Part shown: positions 58,066 to 64,000 of the stretch, piece after piece
How positions within the stretch are numbered: the stretch's first letter is position 1
Layout of the letters: each line of letters opens with the position of its first letter
The notes under the pieces: generated by a model
Databases searched by the model: none
What the model saw: the letters and a program-made list of their open reading frames with translations, nothing else
Told to the model about the DNA's origin: nothing
Assembly: GCF_015773195.1 (NCBI RefSeq)
Contig: NZ_JADWYK010000015.1
Span: forward strand, 62,001-126,000
DNA: 64,000 nt
Origin: Hymenobacter guriensis
Lineage (GTDB): Bacteria; Bacteroidota; Bacteroidia; Cytophagales; Hymenobacteraceae
Reading direction: 5' to 3'
Position numbers and translations under genes: made by a program

Positions 58066-58860
58066 ATGAACGATTCGCTCGTCCTCATACCGACCTACAA
58101 CGAGCGGGAAAACGCCGAGCTAATCATTCGCAAGGTGTTTTCTCTGGCGAAGCCGTTTGATGTGCTGATCATCGACGACGGCTCGCCCGATGGCACGGCC
58201 CAGATTGTGCGCGACCTGATGCCGGAGTTTTCGGGCCGGTTGTTTCTGGAGCAGCGCCCGGGCAAGTTAGGCCTCGGCACGGCATATATACACGGGTTTA
58301 AGTGGGGCCTGGACCGCGGCTACAGCTATCTGTTCGAGATGGATGCTGACTTTTCGCACAATCCCGAAGACCTCCTGAAACTCTACGATGCCTGCTCCGC
58401 GCAGGGCTACGATATGGCCATCGGCTCGCGCTACATCCACGGCGTGAACGTGGTGAACTGGCCCATGAGCCGGGTGCTGATGTCGTATTTTGCCTCGGCC
58501 TACGTGCGTCTTATCACCGGCATGCCCATCATGGACGCTACGGCCGGCTTCAAGTGCTATACGGCCCGGGTACTGCGCACCATTCCGCTGGAAAATATCC
58601 GCTTTATCGGTTACGCCTTCCAGATTGAAATGAAGTGGCTGGCCTTCAAGTATGGCTTCCGCATCAAGGAAGTGGCCATCATCTTCACCGACCGCACGCG
58701 AGGCGCTTCCAAAATGAGCAAGGGCATCTTCCGGGAAGCGTTGCTTGGTGTAGTGCAAATGAAAGTGAGCAGCCTGTTCCGCCGCTTTGACCGCACGGCC
58801 GCGCCCGAGCCCACGCCGGTTTCCACAGCCAGCCTGACCTCCGCCTCCGAAACGCGGTAA
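58066..58860 (+). CDS. Polyprenol monophosphomannose synthase (Dpm1-like GT2)
   Basis: A 264-residue family 2 glycosyltransferase without membrane helices. It probably makes polyprenyl-phosphate mannose or glucose at the inner face of the membrane. NAELIIRKVF, then VLIIDDGSPDGTA, then FEMDADFSHNPEDL (the DAD motif) and the family motif AIGSRYIHGVNVVNWPMSR are standard for Dpm1-type enzymes. The C-terminal tail (about residues 245-264) is Pro/Ser/Thr-rich and likely disordered. It follows the oxidase gene by 18 bases; its own -7 box suggests it can be made separately. Confidence 0.92.
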   Translation: MNDSLVLIPTYNERENAELIIRKVFSLAKPFDVLIIDDGSPDGTAQIVRDLMPEFSGRLFLEQRPGKLGLGTAYIHGFKWGLDRGYSYLFEMDADFSHNPEDLLKLYDACSAQGYDMAIGSRYIHGVNVVNWPMSRVLMSYFASAYVRLITGMPIMDATAGFKCYTARVLRTIPLENIRFIGYAFQIEMKWLAFKYGFRIKEVAIIFTDRTRGASKMSKGIFREALLGVVQMKVSSLFRRFDRTAAPEPTPVSTASLTSASETR

Positions 58861-58922
58861 GATTTTCTGCTACCTTCATCCTCGTCCGGCCGTACGCAGC
58901 GGCCGGAGTAGCTGGCTGCTGC

Positions 58923-59849
58923 ATGGAAAATACTCCCCTGTTCTGGGCGGCGTTTACGGCCTTCGTGCTGGCAATGCTCCTGCTCGATCTGCTGGTATTC
59001 AACCGCAAAGCCCACGTGGTACACATGCGCGAGGCGCTGGGCTGGAGTGCGTTCTGGGTTGCTTTGTCGTTGAGCTTCAACTACCTGGTTTTGCGCACCA
59101 TGGGCCAGGCGGCGGCCATTGAGTTTCTCACCGGCTACCTGATCGAGAAGTCCCTGAGCGTGGATAACCTGTTCGTGTTTCTGCTCATCTTCACGTATTT
59201 CCGGGTGCCGCAGGAGTACCAGCACAAAATTCTGTTCTGGGGCATTATTGGGGCACTGGTGCTGCGGGCAGTGTTTATTCTGGTGGGCGCGGCGCTGCTG
59301 GCCAAGTTTCACTTCCTACTGTATTTGCTGGGCGCGTTCCTCGTGTACACCGGCGTGAAAATGGCTTCCTCAGCCGGGGAGCCGGAAATTGACCCCGATG
59401 CCAACCCGGTGGTTAAGTTTCTGAGCCGTCACCTGCCTATCACCAGCAAGCTGGAAGGCGGCAAGTTTTTCGTGCGCAAAGAAAAGCTGCTGTTTGCCAC
59501 GCCCCTGTTTGTGGTGCTGGTGATGGTGGAAACCACCGACGTGGTATTTGCCGCCGACTCCATCCCGGCTATTCTGGCCGTGTCGCAGAATACGTTTATC
59601 GTGTTTACGTCCAACGTATTTGCCTTGCTGGGTTTGCGGGCGCTATACTTCGCGCTGGCCGGCCTCATGCAGCTGTTTCACTACCTGCACTATGGCCTGG
59701 CCCTTATCCTGATTTTTATCGGGGGCAAGCTGCTGGTTTCCGAGCTGGTGCACATCCCCATGGGCATTTCCCTGGGCGTGGTAGGGGCGCTCCTGCTGGG
59801 CTCCATCCTGCTGTCGTTGCTGCGCCCACTGCCCCCAAAGGAGGAGTAA
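58923..59849 (+). CDS. TerC/Alx-family integral membrane protein
   Basis: A 308-residue membrane protein with about nine helices. TerC traits are GYLIEKSLSVDNLFVFLLIF (about residues 76-95), with an acidic pair in the membrane, and VETTDVVFAADSIPAILAV. Alx members of this family export manganese, others are linked to tellurite resistance or metalation of exported enzymes. No ter operon partners are near, so a metal-export role is the better guess. It converges with the GT51 fusion gene across a terminator. Confidence 0.9.
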   Translation: MENTPLFWAAFTAFVLAMLLLDLLVFNRKAHVVHMREALGWSAFWVALSLSFNYLVLRTMGQAAAIEFLTGYLIEKSLSVDNLFVFLLIFTYFRVPQEYQHKILFWGIIGALVLRAVFILVGAALLAKFHFLLYLLGAFLVYTGVKMASSAGEPEIDPDANPVVKFLSRHLPITSKLEGGKFFVRKEKLLFATPLFVVLVMVETTDVVFAADSIPAILAVSQNTFIVFTSNVFALLGLRALYFALAGLMQLFHYLHYGLALILIFIGGKLLVSELVHIPMGISLGVVGALLLGSILLSLLRPLPPKEE

Positions 59850-59853
59850 ATGG

Positions 59854-59890
59854 CCGTCATGCCCCGGCTGGGCGGGGCATGACGGTGTTT
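59854..59890. terminator. Convergent terminator hairpin
   Basis: CCGTCATGCCCCG (59854-59866) and CGGGGCATGACGG (59873-59885) form a 13-bp stem with a 6-base loop, followed by TGTTT. It lies between the TerC gene and the end of the GT51 gene. Confidence 0.75.
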
Positions 59891-59893
59891 CCG

Positions 59894-62035
59894 CTAGTTT
59901 TTCGGGGGTGCTTGCGCGGGCGCAGCCGTACCAGCATCCACGGGCGTATTGGTATTCACGCCTTCATCGGCCCCGCCGCCCAGCAGGTCAATCAGGTTCA
60001 GGGGCTGGTACTGGCTGGAGTCGGCGGCTACTACGGTGCGGGTAGTATCGGGGCGCGGAATGAAGCCCATGCGGCTGGGGTTACTGAAGTTCACGGAGTA
60101 GCCCAGGCTTTCGTACTCATCCTGCGAAATGTAGCCTTTGCGGGCCATCAGCTGGGCAATAAGCCGGTGGAAATACCGGGCGCTGCGGCGCATGTCGCCA
60201 TACTGGTTGAAGCCCAGGCGGTAAAGCTTGGGCCGCGGAATGATGCTGGCCAGGTACAGGCTTTCGGACAGCGTCAGCTCGTTGGGCTGCTTGCTGAAGT
60301 AAAACCGCGCTGCCTCCGTGACGCCGTAAATCTTGGGGCCCCACTCAATGATGTTGAGGTACACCTCCATCATGCGCTCCTTGGTAGCCACGCGGGTGTT
60401 TTCGATCAGCCACACTATCAGGGCTTCCTCAATCTTGCGCGTCACGGTTTTCTGGCGGGTCAGAAACACGTTCTTCACCAGCTGCATAGAAATGGTGCTG
60501 CCACCCCGGGCAAAGCGCTTTTCCTTGATATTCTGAATAATGGAATTAACGAAGGCCTTGGCCATAAAGCCCTTGTGCGTGAAAAAGCGCGGGTCTTCGG
60601 CCGTAAGAATGGCGTGCTTCAGGTACTGCGACACTTGGTTGAAGGGCACAAACTCGGGGTTGGGCGGCCCCACCTGAAAGGTCTTGATGGAGTCGCCTTT
60701 GTCGTTGTAGGCCGTGTACGCGAAGGGCGTGTTGAGCTTGCCCAGGTCTTCGCGGCCAAAGCGCGTGAGACGAAAGTTTTTGCCCGTGAGCGAGGAGCTG
60801 AACTTGAGGCTGTCGAGCTGGTTCATGTCCAGGTCGGCCAGCAGGCGGTAGGTGAGTGTGCCTTCGCCCTGCGTGCCCTCCAGCGTGCTGAACATGCCTT
60901 CGGGCAGGGCCGCGAAGAAGTCGTTGGCTTTCGTCTCGCCCGATTTTATATTCACTTTCACCTGCAAGCCGGCCAGCAGCTCATCCGGCGACTCTACCCC
61001 GTTCGCCTTGCCCGTCAGGCGCTGCTTACGGGGCAGCTTGCGCACCGATATTTCCGGAAAGAACTCCATCCGGTTCAGCGTGATTTTGGTGCCGTTTTCC
61101 AGCGCCCCGTAGGCTTTGCCCAAGGTAGCTACGTAGTCGATACCGGCGCGGGGAAAGCGCACGTCGTGGTCGGCCAGCTTGGGGTGATTTACTACAAAGT
61201 TGCGGGCCCAGGCCGTGCCGCGTACCGTCAGCTGGTCGTCGTCGAGGTCTTTGTCGGAAAGGCTCACCCGCACCGTGTCAAATTGCACCCGGGCTCCGTA
61301 GCGGCGCTGCACGTAGGGCAGCAGCACGGGCCGCCCGTTCAGGCCGTACACATTGGCCTCCAGGGCGTAGTCGCCGGGCTCGATGTGGCCCTGCAACCCG
61401 AAGGTGTTTACCACCGAGTCGATATCGGCCGTGAGCTGCCCGGTCAGGTCCCCGTCTTCTATGGCGAAGCGCGGCATGGTGAGCGTGGCGTTGTGGTCGG
61501 GGCTGCGGTAGGTGACGAGAAAGTTGCGGAAATCGGCCTCGCCGGGCACGTTGTCGAAAGCCGTTTCCAGCAGCTGGTTCAGCAGCAGGCCGTAGTTGGC
61601 GCCCTGGGTGGTGTCGCGGCGCACGGGGGCCTTTTTCTTGGCGAAAAAGAACGAGTAGTTATCAGTGGTTTCGGTTTTGCGGGCCGTAAGGCGGGCCGAG
61701 TCTATCTGCAGGTCGCTGAACACGGGGCGCCGCGCGAACAGGGTTTTCAGCGAGATAGAGGCGTTGATGCGGCGAGCCTGCAGCAGCGTGTCGCTCCCGG
61801 CGGGCACCAGCGCCACGCCGTCGATGCGCACCGTGTTGAGGTCGGTAAAGCGGGCCGGGCCCAGCGTGAGGGTTACGGGGTACTTTTTCTCGACCTTGGT
61901 TTTGACTTCGCGCAGAGCGTACTCCAGCAGCTCCTGGCGCTTGAGCAGGAACACTGCCAGGCCCAGGGCGAGCAGTGCCACTACTACGCCTACACCAATA
62001 CCTATTTTTTTCTTTGTAGCTGGATTCACGCGCAC
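59894..62035 (-). CDS. AsmA-like / GT51 peptidoglycan transglycosylase fusion
   Basis: A 713-residue envelope protein. One membrane helix (residues 12-31) is followed by a long beta-rich AsmA/DUF748-like region (about 40-440), then a monofunctional GT51 glycosyltransferase. Catalytic Glu480 is in ILTAEDPRFF, then RGGSTISMQL and Glu537 in RKIEEALIVW, with MMEVYLNIIEWG and GVTEAARFYF following. GT51 polymerises lipid II into glycan strands outside the membrane. No transpeptidase domain follows, only a Pro/Ala-rich tail. The start is a GTG at 62035. The AsmA-like part is unusual for a class A-type protein and may bridge to the outer membrane. Confidence 0.82.
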   Translation of the reverse strand: MRVNPATKKKIGIGVGVVVALLALGLAVFLLKRQELLEYALREVKTKVEKKYPVTLTLGPARFTDLNTVRIDGVALVPAGSDTLLQARRINASISLKTLFARRPVFSDLQIDSARLTARKTETTDNYSFFFAKKKAPVRRDTTQGANYGLLLNQLLETAFDNVPGEADFRNFLVTYRSPDHNATLTMPRFAIEDGDLTGQLTADIDSVVNTFGLQGHIEPGDYALEANVYGLNGRPVLLPYVQRRYGARVQFDTVRVSLSDKDLDDDQLTVRGTAWARNFVVNHPKLADHDVRFPRAGIDYVATLGKAYGALENGTKITLNRMEFFPEISVRKLPRKQRLTGKANGVESPDELLAGLQVKVNIKSGETKANDFFAALPEGMFSTLEGTQGEGTLTYRLLADLDMNQLDSLKFSSSLTGKNFRLTRFGREDLGKLNTPFAYTAYNDKGDSIKTFQVGPPNPEFVPFNQVSQYLKHAILTAEDPRFFTHKGFMAKAFVNSIIQNIKEKRFARGGSTISMQLVKNVFLTRQKTVTRKIEEALIVWLIENTRVATKERMMEVYLNIIEWGPKIYGVTEAARFYFSKQPNELTLSESLYLASIIPRPKLYRLGFNQYGDMRRSARYFHRLIAQLMARKGYISQDEYESLGYSVNFSNPSRMGFIPRPDTTRTVVAADSSQYQPLNLIDLLGGGADEGVNTNTPVDAGTAAPAQAPPKN

Positions 62036-62102
62036 AAACAGAGAGGGACAGTCGCGGCCGGGCCTTACCAGATTCGTGCCGAACCCGCCGCGGCTCGGAG
62101 CA

Positions 62103-62162
62103 CAAAGGTAGGGAAAAGCACTGCGTGGGCTATCCGGGCGCCAAGGCCATTATGTACCTTTG
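62103..62162. promoter_or_regulatory. Divergent -7 boxes of the GT51 gene and purB
   Basis: Minus-strand TACCTTTG (62110-62103) is 67 bases before the GT51 GTG. Plus-strand TACCTTTG (62155-62162) is 26 bases before the purB ATG at 62189. Both are exact TAnnTTTG. Confidence 0.6.
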
Positions 62163-62188
62163 GCGCTTCCGGCCAACTCCCTATACGC

Positions 62189-63553
62189 ATGTCTGCCCCA
62201 ACCGATACCACGTCCTTCTCCGCCCTCACCGCCGTGTCGCCGCTCGATGGGCGCTACCGCCGCCAAACGGTGCCCCTGGCCGCCTTCTTTTCCGAGCTGG
62301 CCCTGATCCGCTACCGGGTGCTGGTGGAGGTGGAGTACTTCGTGGCGTTGTGCCAGCTGCCCCTGCCCCAGCTGGCGGAGATATCCAAGGACATTTTTAC
62401 GGATCTGCGCCAGATCTACCTCGACTTCTCGGCCGAAGACGCCGAAGCGGTGAAAGCCCACGAAAAGGTCACGAACCACGATGTGAAGGCCGTGGAGTAC
62501 TTTCTGCGCGACAAGTTCACGGCCCTGGGCCTGGGCCAGTACCTGGAGTTTATTCACTTCGGCCTCACGTCTCAGGACATCAACAACACCGCCATTCCGC
62601 TGAGTTTGCAGCATGCCGTGGTGAAGGTGCTGCTGCCCGCCTACGCCCAGGTACGCAATCAGCTGGCCAGCCGCGCCAAGGACTGGGAGGCCGTGCCCAT
62701 GCTGGCCCGCACCCACGGGCAGCCGGCCTCTCCTACCCGCCTGGGCAAGGAAATTCAGGTGTTTGTGGCCCGCCTCGATGCCCAGGTGGAGCTATTGAGC
62801 CAGGTGCCCTTCGCGGCCAAGTTCGGGGGTGCTACCGGCAACTTCAATGCCCACCACGTGGCATACCCCGCCATCGACTGGCACGAGTTCGGGCAGCACT
62901 TCGTGCAGGACCGGCTGGGGCTGCACCGCTCCTTCCCCACCACCCAGATTGAGCACTACGACCACCTCGCGGCCCTTTGCGACGGAATAAAGCGCCTTAA
63001 CACCATCCTCACCGACCTGGCCCGGGACGTGTGGCAGTACATTTCCCTGGGCTACTTCCGCCAGACCATCAAGGCCGGGGAAGTGGGCTCCTCGGCCATG
63101 CCGCACAAGGTCAACCCCATTGACTTCGAAAACGCCGAGGGCAACCTGGGTCTGGCCAACGCCGTGCTGGAGCACCTCTCGGCCAAGCTACCCATTTCGC
63201 GCCTGCAGCGCGACCTCACGGACTCCACCGTGCTGCGCAACCTGGGCGTACCCCTGGGCCACACGCTCATTGCCCTCACCGCCCTGCAGCGCGGCCTCGA
63301 AAAGCTGGCCCTCGACGAAGCCGCCCTGCGCCGCGACCTGAACGACAACTGGGCCGTGGTAGCCGAAGCTCTTCAAACCATCCTGCGCCGCGAAAACTAC
63401 CCCGACCCTTACAACGCCCTCAAGGCCCTCACCCGCACCGGCGGCGCCATCACCGAGCAAACCATTCAGGAGTTCATCGAAACGCTGAATGTGAGCGAAG
63501 CGGTGAAGCAGGAGCTGCGGGTTATTTCGCCCAGCAACTACGTGGGCGTGTAG
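62189..63553 (+). CDS. purB: Adenylosuccinate lyase
   Basis: A 454-residue fumarase/aspartase superfamily lyase acting twice in purine synthesis: on SAICAR and on adenylosuccinate. The signature GSSAMPHKVNPIDFENAEGN at about residues 301-320 holds the catalytic Ser loop. THGQPASPTRLGKE and FGLTSQDINNTAIP are further family marks, and the product resembles the E. coli PurB subgroup (SPLDGRYRR at the N-terminus). The ATG at 62189 is chosen because of that N-terminus and the -7 box at 62155. The frame is open far upstream, but that part is antisense to the GT51 gene. Its stop codon lies in a palindromic repeat arm. Confidence 0.96.
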   Translation: MSAPTDTTSFSALTAVSPLDGRYRRQTVPLAAFFSELALIRYRVLVEVEYFVALCQLPLPQLAEISKDIFTDLRQIYLDFSAEDAEAVKAHEKVTNHDVKAVEYFLRDKFTALGLGQYLEFIHFGLTSQDINNTAIPLSLQHAVVKVLLPAYAQVRNQLASRAKDWEAVPMLARTHGQPASPTRLGKEIQVFVARLDAQVELLSQVPFAAKFGGATGNFNAHHVAYPAIDWHEFGQHFVQDRLGLHRSFPTTQIEHYDHLAALCDGIKRLNTILTDLARDVWQYISLGYFRQTIKAGEVGSSAMPHKVNPIDFENAEGNLGLANAVLEHLSAKLPISRLQRDLTDSTVLRNLGVPLGHTLIALTALQRGLEKLALDEAALRRDLNDNWAVVAEALQTILRRENYPDPYNALKALTRTGGAITEQTIQEFIETLNVSEAVKQELRVISPSNYVGV

Positions 63554-63665
63554 GGGCGGGGCTTGCCCCCGCCCGCCGGTTGCACCATCCGCGCCAATAA
63601 ACCGAATCGTGCGTTCAACCGTGCAAACGCCGGTCAACGACGGGCGGGGGCAAGCCCTGCCCCTG
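63551..63665. repeat. Palindromic intergenic repeat, copy 2
   Basis: The left arm at 63551-63575 and right arm at 63641-63665 are 25-base inverted copies with two mismatches (core GGGGCTTGCCCCCGCCCG on the left). The arms resemble those at 24059-24130. The left arm contains the purB stop and the right arm codes for the C-terminus of the next gene. Confidence 0.75.
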
Positions 63666-64000
63666 CGGCTCGCCCAGCAGCAGCCGTATTTCGGCAGCCT
63701 CGTAGGCCAGCACTTTCCGCCGCAGCGTGAGCTGGAGCAGAGCACTGCCGTCGTGTTCCAACCAAATCCGCGCTTCTTCTTCAAATAAATTCAGCCAGCG
63801 CTGGCCCCGCTCCTCCGGAAATGCCGCGTGGAGCGCGGGCAGAGCCTGCAGCCGCGCCTGCGCCTGTTCCAGGCGGGTTTGCAGGCGTTCCTGCTGATTT
63901 TGCAACGGGTAATCAGCTATTGCAATACCCCGCAGCCGCATAGCCAGCGTCTTCTGGTCCTCGGGACCCGGAGTGGACTCCGCCACCGGAAGAGGCAGCG
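63615..64000 (-). CDS. Hypothetical protein, 5' truncated by the window edge
   Basis: At least 123 residues are visible on the minus strand. The frame stays open to the right edge, so the true start may lie outside; a GTG at 63986 is a possible internal start. The visible part is a charged helical segment rich in Gln, Arg, Leu and Ala (about residues 15-60, coiled-coil-like), then WLNLFEEEARIWLEHDG and LRRKVLAYEAAEIRLLLGE. The last 17 residues are encoded by the palindromic repeat. I do not recognise the family. Confidence 0.5.
   Translation of the reverse strand, partial: LPLPVAESTPGPEDQKTLAMRLRGIAIADYPLQNQQERLQTRLEQAQARLQALPALHAAFPEERGQRWLNLFEEEARIWLEHDGSALLQLTLRRKVLAYEAAEIRLLLGEPQGQGLPPPVVDRRLHG

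Noticed and set aside
59879..62188. Very long in-frame extension upstream of purB
   Set aside because: The extension is antisense to the well-supported AsmA/GT51 gene and has low-complexity His/Gln/Gly/Val-rich sequence. The purB family start and -7 box support the ATG at 62189.

Overview
The window looks like chromosome of a high-GC Bacteroidetes in the Hymenobacter / Cytophagales lineage. The signs are paired SusC/SusD genes, type IX secretion (T9SS) C-terminal sorting domains, a DUF6377 regulator, many lipoboxes, promoter-like TAnnTTTG -7 boxes, few purine-rich ribosome binding sites, and a menaquinone gene (menA). No tRNA, rRNA, CRISPR array or intact insertion sequence was recognised.

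Positions 1-10600 are mostly housekeeping: a 5'-truncated GT3 glycogen synthase, small membrane and periplasmic proteins, a STAS protein, ribonuclease Z, a YhhQ-type transporter, trpS, a family III CoA-transferase and a two-gene ABC transporter. Positions 10808-23051 form a plus-strand polysaccharide utilisation locus (PUL 1): a membrane-tethered DUF6377 regulator, SusC, SusD, a SusB-like GH97 enzyme, a GH71/GH99-like secreted hydrolase and a secreted protein with a duplicated binding-type domain. A 25-bp-stem terminator closes it. The enzymes point to alpha-glucan.

Positions 23161-27024 hold a methyltransferase, a Gfo/Idh/MocA oxidoreductase and a DEAD-box helicase. Positions 46586 down to 27255 form a second, minus-strand PUL (PUL 2): GH5, a 7TM receptor, SusC, SusD, a PKD surface glycan-binding lipoprotein, two GH16 laminarinase-type lipoproteins, an MFS sugar transporter, GH3 and a GH43 with ricin-type and T9SS domains. 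The enzymes point to beta-1,3-glucan, with an arabinan side activity. The receptor is the most unusual gene in the window: a 7TMR-DISM sensor, a coiled coil, and then the zinc-ribbon plus helix-turn-helix part of an IS1595/ISXO2-type transposase without its DDE catalytic domain. Both PULs therefore carry their own membrane-anchored putative DNA-binding regulator, and palindromic operator candidates lie near PUL genes.

Positions 46994-63553 return to core metabolism: menA, a HAD phosphatase, glutathione peroxidase, a LOG-family protein, argS, an arginase divergent from an arginine decarboxylase, a tandem pair of about 50-residue lipoproteins, a GmhB-like HAD phosphatase, protoporphyrinogen oxidase, a Dpm1-like glycosyltransferase, a TerC protein, an AsmA-like/GT51 fusion and purB. 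The right edge has a truncated hypothetical gene whose 3' end lies inside a palindromic repeat that also occurs near 24.1 kb.

All assignments come from reading motifs and translations by eye; no database search was run.
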